A stretch of DNA of 64,000 bases from Dugong dugon (lineage: Eukaryota > Chordata > Mammalia > Sirenia > Dugongidae): the NCBI GenBank assembly GCA_030035585.1, contig CM057462.1:113331234-113395233 (forward strand), given 5' to 3'. Both the position numbers and the translations under genes were made by a program. The stretch's first letter is position 1. Each line of letters begins with the position of its first letter. The notes under the pieces are model-generated. The model ran no database searches. It was not told the origin of the DNA and worked only from the letters and a program-made list of their open reading frames with translations. Below, piece by piece: positions 1 to 11,659 of this stretch.

Positions 1-41
1 GCAACACACAAGCGACCACAGTATGACAAACTGACAGATGA
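1..41 (-). mobile_element. RTE/BovB LINE, 5'-end fragment running off the left edge
   Basis: The first 41 bases match the 5' ends of the two RTE copies ending near 13937 and 16037; all three share a block ending in ACAAACTGACAGA. The element is on the minus strand, so its body lies to the left of this window and cannot be assessed. Confidence 0.75.
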
Positions 42-413
42 GAGGTGGGAAATCTTAATGACATTAAGATTTTTTAAGATATTATGATATGAAATATGAT
101 ATTTCCCAGATCACTGCTACTATTCATAATGTAATGAATTTTGATGACTCAACCCTTAAATAGAAGAAGATATTCTCCAAATCTCTGGATACTTTTGACA
201 TTTAAATCTTGATTCAAGGAAGTTTACAACTTCAGTCATGCATCTGCTTTACAGATCTCCTCCTCTCCCACAAGAAGTTGAGTTTCTTGGCTTGAGTTGC
301 AAGAATGGAGATATATACATCCTTTGCACTTTATGTACCTCCCTTCTCACCACCTTTTTTTGGTGTTGGCTTGGAGAGATGGTTTAGAGGAGAGAGAAAT
401 GGGTGTTTAATTA
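42..413. other. Unique AT-rich DNA, nothing recognised
   Basis: No repeat family, RNA gene or coding signal is recognisable here. The only visible structure is a short local repetition of ACATTAAGAT/TTAATGACATT near 55-75. Confidence 0.4.
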
Positions 414-610
414 AACCTACTGCTGTCGAGTTGATTGCAACTCATAACAACCTATAGGACAGAGGAGAACTGCCCCAAGGGTTTCCAAGGCTGTAAATCT
501 TTGTGGAAGCAGACGGCCACATCTTTCTCTCACAGAGCACCTGGTGGATTCAAACTGCCAAATTTTCAGTTTTAAGGCAAGCACTTATCCACTATGCCAC
601 CAGGGCTCCT
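414..610 (-). mobile_element. AfroSINE, long form
   Basis: On the minus strand this reads as a tRNA-derived SINE: GGAGCCCTGGTGGCATAGTG head at 591-610, B-box-like segment near 550, the middle GAAAGATGTGGCCGTCTGC segment, then the shared RTE-like 3' part. It retains the middle segment absent from the shorter copies, so it belongs to an older or less derived subtype. Substitutions are frequent. No terminal duplication was clear. Confidence 0.85.
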
Positions 611-1104
611 GGGTGTTTAGTTAGGGAAGGGCAAACATCTTGTTTTGTAACAGACTGCTGCTCTTTCCTTGTCTAGTAATGACTGCCGATGCTTCTGTAT
701 TGCAAATGTCCAAATGCTGACCCTGTGGGCTGCAAATGTTCACTTCGGGCAGCCTTATGGAGGTGCCTCTATAACGGACTCAGGCTCAGGCTCAAGCTCA
801 ACTCTTCTGCTTCACCTTCAGTTACTAAACAGGAGCTAGTAGGGTTCCCACACCCAGTGTGGAGAGTGGCCTATCTTAAGTGGGGGGACAGGAATGCAGC
901 TTAAGTTCAATTACCTTTCTGGATTCAATTAAGTTCAAGTATCAACACCCTTGCTGTGTCTTACACAGTGGTAGAAGGTTAGATTTGGCAGGAGGAATTA
1001 CCCAGCACCTTTTGTTTCAGTTGTGATTAAGAGAAAAGTGAGATTCTGCATTCTGTAATGGTTAAATAGGAGAAATGCAGAAGACGCTATGTAAAGTAGC
1101 ATTA
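611..1104. other. Unique DNA, no gene seen
   Basis: An open frame of 71 codons at 689-904 (plus) has no recognisable motif, no splice context and no similarity that I can name. It is treated as chance. Confidence 0.4.
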
Positions 1105-1244
1105 AAATAGCATCAAATTGCATGTTATGTGGCAGCTCCAACATTTATTGTCTCTGTGACCTTTACTAAGTCACTTAACATATCTCAGCCTAAGTTTCCT
1201 CACCTGTAAAGTAGTAATAATGATGGTGCCTACCTTATAGGTTA
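1105..1244 (+). mobile_element. MIR SINE
   Basis: The MIR core is readable: a CTGTGACC...AAGTCACTTAAC block, then CTCAGCC...TTTCCTCACCTGTAAA and TACCTTATAGG. The 3' end is cut by the AfroSINE insertion at about 1245, so the MIR is older. Confidence 0.8.
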
Positions 1245-1656
1245 AGGAGCCTTGGTGCCAACAACGGTTAAGCCCTTGGCTGCTAACCAAAACATCAGCG
1301 GTTTGAATTCACCACTGGCTCCGAGAAAGAAAAGATCTGGCAATCGGCTCGCGTAAAAATTACAGCCTAGGAAACCCTATGGGGCAGTTCTACTCTGTAA
1401 TATAGGGTTGCTAATACAAATTGAGGTTGAAAATCCAAATTAAGTTGTATTTTCAAATAATTATAGCGTTGTGTACTCATTATGCGTAGACAACTTTATT
1501 GCCAAAAAAAGTATTTCTTTGAGGTGTAGAAGGAAAACATACCTTGTAAGTAATGCAGCACAGAATTGTAACTGTACCTAGAGGGGAAACGGCAAATCTG
1601 TTTTTGTTAGTACCTGCTAAAATTGACTTGATGGCACACAACAACAACACTTCATA
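1245..1656 (+). mobile_element. AfroSINE (long form) interrupted by a ~200-bp insert
   Basis: The head, the middle segment and the GGGGCAGTTCTACTCTGTAA part run to about 1412. Unrelated sequence then intervenes, and the SINE 3' end (TTGACTTGATGGCAC followed by an ACAACAACAAC tail) resumes at about 1627-1656. About nine SINE bases seem lost at the junction. The insert is copy 1 of the local direct pair. Confidence 0.8.
1436..1625 (+). repeat. Local direct repeat, copy 1 (inside the AfroSINE)
   Basis: This segment aligns almost base for base with 2309-2506, for example TTTGAGGTGTAGAAGGAAA, CATACCTTGTAAGTAATGCA and GTACCTAGAGGGGAAA in the same order. By eye about 90 percent identical, with a 12-base gap near the right end. 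TGCTAA occurs at both edges of the insertion in the SINE. I do not recognise the family. Confidence 0.85.
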
Positions 1657-1660
1657 GGTT

Positions 1661-1932
1661 AGCTTGACTGTATGAATAGGTTAGTTATAGAGATACAGAA
1701 AATTATTTCTTTTATTTGGATATCTGCTTATATGTTAAGATTAAAACTTCAACAACACAGCAAAACACAAGAAAAGTTTTATTTCTGAAATGACTTCACA
1801 TGTTGATATTTTCTACCAAACTATTTATTCCTTTCTGAATCCTTTTCAAATAGGTTTGATTTTATAATACTTTTCATTTTCCTGGAAAATTGTAGTTTTG
1901 AAGTTGATGTATGCATATCAGCTTTTTTGAGA
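1661..1932. other. Unique AT-rich DNA
   Basis: Nothing recognisable; lacks long open frames and repeat signatures. Confidence 0.35.
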
Positions 1933-2140
1933 GCAGTGGTTCTCAAACTTTACTGCACCTAAGAATCATTCACAAATCTATTAACAATGCATTTTACTAG
2001 GCAAGACCTCCAGATATCTTGGTGTAATAGATGGGGGGACAAGAACTATGCCTTTTTATCAAATACCCCCATGGTCCCTGAGGAATCTCTCACGGGTGAT
2101 CTGCAGACCTCACTTAGAAAACATTGTTTTAAGATGAATG
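1933..2140 (-). mobile_element. hAT-Charlie relic, MER20-like
   Basis: Begins GCAGTGGTTCTCAAACTTTA, the terminal motif of MER20-type non-autonomous hAT elements, and continues with a diverged GGTCCCTGAGGAATC and GTGATCTGCAGACC interior. The far terminus is degraded. The 68-codon open frame at 1987-2193 lies mostly within it and is not a gene. Related MER families cannot be excluded without alignment. Confidence 0.5.
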
Positions 2141-2308
2141 TGAAACTCTCACTCACTGATCCCTGTGAATGTTTGCAGCTATGTACACCTTAATTTGCAA
2201 GGAATCTTGGACTAGACAAACAGAAAAAAACAAAAAGGAAACAAAGCCAAAAAACGGGACTACTTGTATAAAAGCGAAGTTTTGGCTTGATTATTGATTC
2301 CATAGTTA

Positions 2309-2506
2309 CACAAATTAAGTTGTATTTTCAAATCATTACAGCATTGCATACTTATTATGCATGAGCAACTTTATTACCAAAAAAATATTTCTTTGAGGTG
2401 TAGAAGGAAATCATACCTTGTAAGTAATGCAGCACAGAACTATAACTGTACCTAGAGGGGAAATGGCGAATCTGTTTTTGTTATTATAAATAATGGACCT
2501 ACTAAA
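2309..2506 (+). repeat. Local direct repeat, copy 2
   Basis: Partner of 1436-1625 in the same orientation, about 870 bases away. This copy lies in unique DNA and carries 12 extra bases near 2486-2497. It may be the source of copy 1, or both may be copies of an unnamed mobile element. Confidence 0.85.
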
Positions 2507-4460
2507 AAGAAGCAAAGCTTATAAAAGCAAATGATTTTTTCTTAGGCATACGTTTTCTTATAAATTTTTATTATATTTCATGTCTTTATATTAAATAAGC
2601 TGACACATTTAAAATCAAATAACAGGTGCTGTGCTAAATATTCTCCTGAAAATTTTTTAGATTCTTGATTTAAATCTGTTTCTCTGTCTCTTGCTACCCT
2701 TCTATTAGTCAAAACATTTCTCTTATACCAGGAGCATCTGGAAAACAGCTTTAGCATTTTGATGCAAATTTTGCCTTCTTTTGATCTATACCGCAGCGTC
2801 TCCCTACCCCTTACCTTAGCAGTGCCATTCCCCAACACATACCGTGAAGGAAATATACCTGCTTCCACGTAAGAAATAAATTGAAATGGTAAATGATAAT
2901 AAACACACCAGGGATCATAATGTTAGAATTTTTAAATACAATGATAAATTCTCTAGCCACTTTGTATGCAGCAAGGCAATAACGCCACAAATAAGTAGAT
3001 CTTTTTTTTAAGGTAAACTCTCCCAGGTCTCTGATTCAGGCGAGACAACACCATCATCCCTGGCTTCTCTGTGGGGAATGTAAGTGAAATTTGTTGAAAG
3101 AGTCTCTCAGCTTAATATGAAAGTCTGCAGCAACACATGATTTTGCAACTGGGCTTATTCTCATTTAAAACAATTTTAGATCTAAACTAGAAAAATTGTG
3201 TTGTCTAGACTCAGTATGATTTCCCATAGTACCTAAAATCAGTGTTAGAAGCATTATATAACACCGACAATTTTGTTCTGTGTCTCTTCCTATACAAAGC
3301 ATAATTCAGTCCTGTAGTGAGCTCATTGCATTCAGACTACTAAACAGCATGTGTGAGCCTTATGTTATTCTGCTCTTTTCCAATATTTAAAAAGTGATAT
3401 CTATCTCTCCAAGAGGATAAGTGTTTTCCTAAGTTAAAAAAAATCAGTTCGGCTTGGCCTGTATTAAGTTTATTGAATTCTTCAAATACGTACCAGGTTA
3501 ATGAAGACTAAACCATGGTGGGCTAAATTTTTTCATAAATATTGAAGTTTTCTTTGATCCTGATAACCCACAAATGTTCAGCATGGGTGAGTTTTTTACG
3601 GTCAGCATGCAGTGATTTTGATATTTAACTTAAGCTTTAGCCCAATGTGTTTTATTTTACTTATGTGGATGGTATGCTTAGAACCAAGGAGCAGGAAAAA
3701 TTGGAAACAGCACAAGGGTTCAAGACATGACATATAAGGCACTTTTTCCCATTTAGCTAAGAGTCTGCATCATTTACTTGAGGCTTCAAGGAGTCTTTGA
3801 ATGTGAGCTTGTTTGAAGTAAAGCAAACAAAAGCTCAGAGGACTCTTCTTCGTTTATTTGACCAGTCCCTGTCTGCTTCCTTTTATGAATCAGGGTCTCC
3901 CTTTCCCATCATAGCAAAGGTCCTGACCTGCAATCAGGTGTTTTTCCATCACCTGGTAACAGGAGGCCCAAGAAGGATAAAATGAAATGGATGAAGGTAT
4001 ATGAACAGACGTGCACCGGAAATAACCACCTTCTTTTTAAACGCTTAAATAATAATACACAGCAACATTTGTTAAAGGTAAACTCAAAGTTCTTCAATTT
4101 TTCCTGTGCCAGAAAATGTTCTCTCTCCAATCTGTAGGATTCAATGGAATTTAGGATTACAAATGGAAGGACAGAAGTGTGTCTGTGTAATTTATGTAAA
4201 ATATATATGCAGTTCACTCTGTGATTCCATTTAGATGCTCTTAGAAGTCAGGACAGTAGTTATTCTTGAGGGGTAGTAGCTGGAAGAGAGCATGAGGGAG
4301 TTTCTGGGACACTGGTCATCTTGTATTTCTTGATCCTGGGTAAATTACATGGGTGTATTCCATTTGTGAAATTTGTTTATATTGTACATTTATGATATGT
4401 GCACTTTCTATAAACTAGAGTTCAATAAAAAGTAAATAAAGTATATGCATATATATGTGA
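2507..4460. other. Unique AT-rich DNA, no gene seen
   Basis: Open frames at 2578-2868 (minus), 3797-3985 (plus) and 3909-4217 (minus) are 62-102 codons, with no recognisable domain or convincing splice signals. No repeat family was identified. Confidence 0.4.
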
Positions 4461-4830
4461 CTCAGGATTTCTCAACCTTGGCGTTATTGGCATTTTGGAC
4501 CAGATAATTACTTGTTGTAAACCCTGGTGGCATAGTGGTTAAGTGCTATGGCTGCTGACCAAGAGGTTGGCAGTTCAAATCCACCAGGCGCTCCTTGGAA
4601 ACTCTGTGGGGCAGTTCTACTCTGTCCTACAGGGTCACTATGAGTCAGAACCGACTTGACGGCAACTGGTTTGGTTTTTTTGGGGGGGGCTGTCCTTATA
4701 GCATGTACAGCAGCATCCTTGGACCCTAACAACTATTACCAGTAGCACCCTCCATCCCCATTTGTGACAATCAAATGTCTCCAGACATTACCAAATGTCC
4801 CCTGGGAAACAAAATCTTAAGAATCATTCA
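4461..4830 (-). mobile_element. MER5A-like hAT transposon, split by an AfroSINE
   Basis: The left part (4461-4516) carries TTTCTCAACCTTGGCGTTAT...CATTTTGGACCAGATAATTA and the right part (4691-4830) carries GGGGGCTGTCC, AGCAGCATCC, GTAGCACCCTCC, TGTCTCCAGACATTACCAAA and TGTCCCCTGGG. This is the reverse complement of the MER5A consensus as I know it, with an AfroSINE inserted at about 4517. Confidence 0.85.
4517..4690 (+). mobile_element. AfroSINE, short form, inside MER5A
   Basis: Complete short-form copy: CCCTGGTGGCATAGTGGTTA head, B-box-like TTCAAATCCACC, GGGGCAGTTCTACTCTGTCC body, and a T-rich TTTGGTTTTTTT tail. It lacks the middle segment seen at 414-610, so it is the derived subtype. It inserted after the MER5A. 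Confidence 0.92.
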
Positions 4831-7724
4831 TGTAACCTATCACTATAAAAGACTGTAAGTCAGATGCCCAGGAGAAATAATTCTTTAAAATAAGATTATT
4901 ACCTCATAACAATAGGGAATACTATCAGAGAAAATTTTCTGCATTGGCATTACTTGGAATTCATGCTGTCTTCATAATCGTTGAAGTTTATTAAAGTTTT
5001 GATATGCCATATTCCTCACTGCTTAACATTCATGCATAGTTTCTATAAATCAAATACAGACAATTCAGAAATGCTTCTGACAACTGATCGATTAATCTCA
5101 GTTTTGAGCAGAATAATTGACAATAGAGAACCCGTTATAAGACTATATTATTTATAGAAATAAGAGGGCTCAAAATTACCTGTAAGAACAATACACTAGT
5201 GTATTCTCAGTTTTAATAAGAAAGCTTGGCTTTACAAATGGCTGTTGAGGCAGACAGGTAAGAAATTGAAAAGAATGAAAGTTGCCAGATCTCTGGGCAT
5301 GAGGAGTTACTAATATAAAATCAAATAATTCATAATAACTGGTAAAATTAGTAGTAACTGGGTTATTACAGAGACAAACCAAACAAAAAATCCTGAGATA
5401 AAGTACTATGGATAAAGAGTCAAATAAAAAGGTGTTTAAAAAATGAACGTTAACGTTCTAGGCCAACACTTTAAAAGGCTGTGGCACCAGACTCACAAAT
5501 ACCAGCAAATCTTGATAACTCTTCTTATTAGGACAAAATGCTTTCTGTTTAAAGGGCATCCGACACGTTTTTGTTTTGGTGTTAGGTTTTTGCTATGTGT
5601 ATTCTTTTTTTTTTTTTTAAGAAGACTTATGGCTTGAGAAGAAGAATGCCATCTGAATTCAATGTTTTACCAAGAATTGTTTATCAATGTTTCATTTTGT
5701 GAACTCAGAGCAGAAATGCTTTGTTTTTCCCTGAAGCCAGATTTGGATCACTCAGTTGCACTGGGCCAGGGGGAGAAACACAGCGTGTATGATGAGCTGA
5801 GTAATTACCAGAAATCAAAAGCCTGCAGTCAGGAGCTCTGTGCTTGAAAGAAAGCACAGGGACTAGAGGAAGGGTGATGGTCCACATGCATGGACAGACA
5901 GGAGCCCCTCAGGGATTAAGTTCCACTGTGGCCTGAAACAAAGGACTTAAGAATGCTTATTTATCCTTGACAGGGTGACCTAGGCCGATCTTTTCTTTTT
6001 TTTAACAAGAGCTTTCAGTATATGACCTTCTAAAGTCAAAGAACCTCTGTTAAATCAACCTCAGGATTTTGTCATCTTAGAAAAAAGAAAGAGAGAAAAA
6101 TTCAGCATGATGTTTTCACTGGTTTTCCATCCCCTTTCACACTCCTTGAAACTTAGGTAGTAATTCATAATTAAAGGTTAGGGTATGTCTTATTTCAAGC
6201 CTAGTGTGCATAGACAGAATCCTTTGCAGCTGTCCCATAGGAAGAGCTCCTCATTTAAAGTGGAGTGTATGTCTACCAGGGAGATATAAACAGAGGCAGA
6301 ATAATATGAAATGTTGGGAACAACATACTGCCAAGCTCCAGAGCCTTGAAAGCCATTATAATCATCGATGGGCAAGATCAGCTTGTTGACAAGCTTTTCA
6401 TGTTTTCAAAGATCATGGAAATATGCAACTTATTTCTTCAAGTCACTGTGTAGATTAGTTTTTTTTTCCCATGCCTAATATCCATAAAAATCCCCATTAA
6501 AATCACAAATTCATTTGTATTACAGGAATAAGGTCAAAGGAGCCAGTACTGAATTCTCACACAAGAGCATTTGCCTATTTTTAGGTTTTTGTTTTTTTTT
6601 TAACCTATGGGAATCATTTGTTCCTCCAGAAATTGCTTATGCAATTCACCCTCTGCCTTCGAAGAAGCCTCTAGAGATAACATCCAGAGCAGTGATGCAG
6701 CCATGCTGCTTCATATGGAGGGTCCTTGCTCAGAAGCTGAGTTTTACTTTTAGAAATTTTAGATCCCAGCTTCGCTACTTCAAATCACTGAAATACCTAA
6801 GCCCTTTTCTTAAAACACGTAGATTTTTTAAAATCAAAGCTATTGATTAACAAGAGCACTGGGACAAACCCTTTCTAAACCATTCAAGTTTGTCTATCTC
6901 AGAAAACAAGTAAGCTCTGAAAGTAAAACATGAAACTATCCCTTAGTATTGACTCTTTTCTCAGGTTGCCTTTGAAAACTCTGTGGCCATAAGCTAGTGG
7001 AGGAAGTGAGACAACAGTACAGGTGCTCCAGTTAAAGACCTTATAAACTGGGGAAAGGGGAGTGAATGGAAACCTGTAGCTACAAATATTTTAAGATTAA
7101 CTGATGGTATGAGTTGGATTTATGTTTAAAAGCCATTTACAAGAGAAAACCACCACCAATGTGAGGAATTAGGAAAAGCTTTAAAATGTGCCTGAAATGT
7201 AGTCACTCTTATTTCCCAGTGTATGTTCTCTGCTTTGGAATTACCACCTTCTCCTGGTCCACGAATCTATTACCCTCTGGTGAAACAGGGCACTGGACAA
7301 AGAAGGTACTTCTGTCTGAGGTTAAGAATTCAATTGTGCCTTTAGCAGGGCACTTATTCAGAACCCAAGTGGCACCTGGATTGGTGCTCTTCTTACTAAT
7401 TAAAAAATCATCCATCTTTCCTAGGCTTAACTTCAGGACAAAAAATGTATCTAGTTATGTGAATTGGAGAGGAACATGAGACATACAGATTAGTGTGACA
7501 TCAAAATAATCATGAAAATCACAATGACCTGAGAGTTCATTTACAGTACTCAAAAAAATCAAGCCTGTTAAAAAGTTTAATGAAGTCGGTGTCTATTAGT
7601 CATCCACCTTTTTTTTCTTCCAGCCTTTTACTCTTTCTTTTGTGCTGTATTACTGATACGAGTTTTGCTTATTCCTTGCCTACCCTATCCTACTGTTCGT
7701 TTTACAGTCACTTTACAGAGTTGT
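4831..7724. other. Unique DNA, no gene seen
   Basis: Several open frames of 60-111 codons occur (for example 6515-6850 plus and 7186-7479 plus), but none shows a domain, a composition shift or a splice context. Poly(T) runs near 5607-5620 and 5995-6003 are simple tracts. I see no repeat I can name. Confidence 0.4.
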
Positions 7725-7800
7725 TTTTCCATATGCTGGGGGACTACAATGGTGAAAAGGCAAATGGTTCCTGCCCTCAAGAAGCTCATATCTACACTCT
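7725..7800 (+). mobile_element. Possible ancient L1M-type 3' UTR scrap
   Basis: CTGGGGGACTACAATGGTGA followed by TTCCTGCCCTCAAGAAGCTC resembles a widespread old mammalian repeat (the 'actggggatacaat...ccctgccctcatggagctt' segment). Short and weak. Confidence 0.35.
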
Positions 7801-8674
7801 CAAATCCCAATTTCCTATTCCTACTCATTAAATCACCCCCCGCTGTTAAATGATAATGATCCTCCCTATTTATCTTTTCCTCATATTTCCTTTATTTTAC
7901 TTTCTGATTTTTCAATGACTTGGAATGCTTTTCATAGATATTAAATATTTCTGGACTATATATTTATCTATGGTGTTGCAATTCATTGCTAAGTTGGAGG
8001 AGAATTGTTGAATATTTTCTAAGAAAATGCAGATTTAGTGACTTGAAAAAAATTATCTTCAAAGACATTCCACTCATTGGACAAGCAGTAATTATTTATG
8101 GATGATATCTAACCCTGAGGTTCTTTCATATTATGATCTTTTTGGAGAAGTATGACATAATTTTTTTTTTTTTTAACTTACATTTGAGTTTGAAATGCAT
8201 TGTATGATTTTCCCCTTTTGGGCAGCAAATTTACCCTCCTAATTATGTTTACCTTAGGCTAATATTAAAATTGGTTTGCATTCCTTGACATAAAAACTGC
8301 CTCAGGGAGAGGGCACAGGAAGAGGGACTTGACCCAGAAACATGCAGACAAGGGAGAAGTCTGCCCAGGGGTGTAGATTTAACCTAGATAGTACAGAAAG
8401 TGGATAAGCTACAAACATATAACCAAGAGGCACTTGGCTCTGAAAAGTGAACTAGAAATCTTATTAAAAGTTTTTATTCTTGCTAATTTTCCCTACTTTT
8501 TTATTCCTTATCCTGTTCACAAAAAAAGAAAAACTATTCCTCATCCTCTCTTTTTTATCAGTTTCTTTTTGCCTCCATAGAAGAAAATATTCTAATTTGT
8601 TATAATTCCAAAGCAAAAATACTTCAGTTGGTTTCACTTTGACAGGAATTTGAGTTATGCTCTCCTTTGTCAGT
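7801..8674. other. Unique AT-rich DNA
   Basis: Contains a poly(T) tract near 8161-8175 and part of a 164-codon minus-strand open frame (8464-8958) discussed under rejected items. No repeat identified. Confidence 0.35.
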
Positions 8675-8950
8675 TGTTTCCCAGTTGTCTTAGGTGCATT
8701 TAAACCTAACTTGGACAACAACTCTTCATTCCCCTCATCATTGTTAACTCTAAGAAATAAGAACAATTGCAAATACACAGTGCTTTTCTCCAATGACGCC
8801 AAATGACATACAGCCATTATCTCAGGTGTGGACATACTATCACTGTGAAGTAGGTAGGAGGCAGGTAGTAGTAGTCTCTTTTCACACGTGGAAAATCTAT
8901 GCCATATAGAGGTTAAATGAATTACCCAAGGACACACAGAATACTGCCAA
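8675..8950 (-). mobile_element. MIR SINE, nearly full length
   Basis: Reads as reversed MIR: TAGAGGTTAAATGAATTACC and CAAGGACACACAG at 8908-8940, continuing leftward through the 3' part (the TAGAGTTAACAATGATGAGG equivalent of the MIR 'catagggttgttgtgagg'). This explains the right half of the 164-codon frame on this strand. Confidence 0.7.
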
Positions 8951-9184
8951 CAAAGCATATTACTGTATCTTCAAGCCACACCATGTATTCTGTTTTAGAC
9001 CCTACCGGTTAGAGCATCCCCCTTATTGTATCAAATTAGCCAAATGCTACATTGTTAATGACTGGGTGTCCAACATAAAAACCTCCACTGAATAGTCTTC
9101 CAAGTATGAAAAAGTCAGAAGTTAGATAAAAAGTTATCCAGAGAAAGAAAATATGTTCTCCATAGAATTTAAAAGATAAAATCA

Positions 9185-9310
9185 ATCATTCAACAGCAAT
9201 CATTTTACTGAACTCTTATTACATGCCAGTTACTGTACTCACACTGGGGATATCACTGTGAAGACTCAGTTCTTCCGTGAAGGAGCTTAAAATGTGTTGA
9301 ATAGAACCAA
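9185..9310 (+). mobile_element. Ancient L1M-type 3' UTR scrap
   Basis: TTATTACATGCCAGTTACTG, CACTGGGGATATCACTGTGA and GAAGGAGCTTAAAAT follow the familiar order of an old mammalian repeat module repeated at 17180, 19998, 23630, 34080 and 36517. I assign it to L1M-type 3' UTRs with limited certainty. Confidence 0.45.
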
Positions 9311-10900
9311 TGTTTTTAGGAGATACATTTCTTTCTAAAGAAGTGTTCAGTATTTTGATTATGTACTAAATGACTCAAAAATAGCATTCTCTTTGAGTTC
9401 TTTGGTACACTACTTAGAGCTTGATGTTTTTCCTCTTACTGTCCAAGTCACATGGTTCATTAGTCATTAAATTTATGCCTGATCCTTCCTAATGTGGTTA
9501 CTTTTAATCTGCTGAAATGTTATATTAAATGAGAACTAAATAGTAAATGTTGCCTAAATTATATATTTAAAAAAGATTTCATAAGCCCTGTGTGAGGACC
9601 TAAGGGACTTGTTCATTGTAGATGAATAAGCTCTAGTGTCTAGATCTTTTTGACGTCTAATTTGAAGACTTAAAGATGATTTCAGCTTGACTTGCCTCTC
9701 TCAACATCATGGTTATAGGCTTAGCGTCTTCTCAATAAGTGTGTTTTTACTGTGATATGCTAATAATTTTATTATTTAAATACTGGGTATTTTTTTCAGT
9801 AATTATCACAATGTTCTATTCTTCAAAATGCTACTTTTATCTTCCAAGGTATTCTTCCTTTCTCCAGCCACCCCCAACCATAGAATAGCTTTCAGAAATC
9901 ACTCACCTATCTCCTCATTGCTGCTTCAATTCAAACTCTAGAAAACTACTTAAAAAAAAAAAAAAAAAAAACCTTCAACAATCCCATATGCTTTATTCAG
10001 GAGCCCCTGCACACCAGTGGGAATATGGCATATGGAAATCATTAAAGATATTTAAGGTAACTAGGAAAATCAGCACATGCCAAGGGCCTAAAAGATATCA
10101 AACATTAATATCTAAATCAAATTAAAACTTTTCTTCACCATTCCACTGTCTTATAGTCATATGATAAAGAAATGTGTATTGCCTAGTAATTTATACAGAC
10201 TGCTTTTGTGTTGCTCTAAAGTTGAGTACCATCTATCTACATGCATATTCTAATTCCTATGTAAACATCCACAGATCTATAGATATTTACAAAAAGGTAT
10301 GTTTCCTAGCATGGGCTTTTATTCATTAACCAAATTTTTTTCTTTAAAATGCAATATGAGGCCGATTTCCGACATCTTCCTCCATTTTTCTTTTAATTTT
10401 GCTCTATAAATCTTTTTTTCATTTATCTCCTTTGTTACTTCATTAAAGGTTGTGAAAGTGTGTGAAAATATACTATCTTCTGAACAATAGAATTCCCTTT
10501 ATTATTTTATTATTATCATAGCTTTTGGACACAAAGAGACGGAACATAGGCAAAGAGATTGGAAAAATTTTCTTTTGAGGGAATTAAATGTTTTAAGGCA
10601 AACTGCAATATCCGTATCGACTGCATTAATTAGTATCCATTTTCCACTCTAGTTTGTGTCCTTAAACACTGACTTTCATATTTACAAAACTTAAGGGTCA
10701 TATTTATATGAACTCTTCTGTCTTGTATGGGAACAATAATGTGCTAGCACCTTACTTACTAAAAAATGAAGGTTTCAGAACTTTGGAGACAATGTAGCTT
10801 GAGGTGAGGTTTAACTATATACTATTGTTCGCAGTGCACAGGTGACCAGTAGTATCTTCCTTTTCTATGATGAACACCAAAATCTTAAATCTTAATAACA
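9311..10900. other. Unique AT-rich DNA with a poly(A) tract
   Basis: A 20-base run of A lies at about 9952-9971 with no SINE or LINE recognisable beside it. No gene seen. Confidence 0.4.
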
Positions 10901-11659
10901 TGCTGTTGTTGTTGCTGCTGTTGTTAAGTGCCGTCAAGTCAGTTCTGACTCATAAGGAACCCATGCACAGCAGAAAAAACACTGCTGGGTCCTGCACCAG
11001 CCTCACAATCTTTGCTATGTTTGAGCCCATTGTTGTAGCCATTCTGTCAATCCCTCTGGTTAACAGTCTTCTTTTTCAGTCACCCTCTACTTTACCAAGC
11101 ATGATGTCCTTCTCCAGGGACTGGTCCCTCCTGATAACATGCCCAAAGTAAGCGAGACGAAATCTCACTATCCTTTCATCTAAGGAGCATTCTGACTATA
11201 CTTCTTCCAAGACAGATGTGTTGATTCTTCTGGCAGTGCATAGTATAGTCAATATTCTTCAGCAACATCATAATTCAAATGCATCAAGTCTTCTTTCGTC
11301 TTCCTCATTTATTGTCCAGCTTTCACATGCACACAAGGTGATTGAAAATAACATGGCTTGGGTCGATTGCACCATAGTCCTCGATGTAACACCTTTGCGT
11401 TTTAACATTTTTGCAGCAGATTTGCCCAGTGCAATATGACCTTTGATTTCTTACCTGCTGCTTACATGGGCATTGATTGTGAATTCAGGTAAAACAAAAT
11501 CCTTGACAGCTTCAAAATTTACTCCATTTATCATGATGTTTTCTTGCTAATTGTTCCATTTGTGAGGATTTTTGTTTTCAACATGTTAAGGTGTAATCCA
11601 TACGGAAGGTTGTAGTCTTTGATCTTCATCAGGAAGTTCTTCAAGGCCTCTTTGCTTTC

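Noticed and set aside
8464..8958. A 164-codon minus-strand open frame, the longest in the window, with a protein-like middle section (NNDEGNEELLSKLGLNAPKT)
   Set aside because: The right half reads through a reversed MIR SINE, including the acceptor-like TTTCTTAG, and the left end runs into Lys/Asn-rich AT-biased sequence. No domain, donor site or neighbouring exon is visible.
9952..9971. A 20-base A run as the tail of a processed pseudogene
   Set aside because: The upstream sequence (about 9700-9950) shows no coding frame or transcript-like feature and no polyadenylation signal in the right place.
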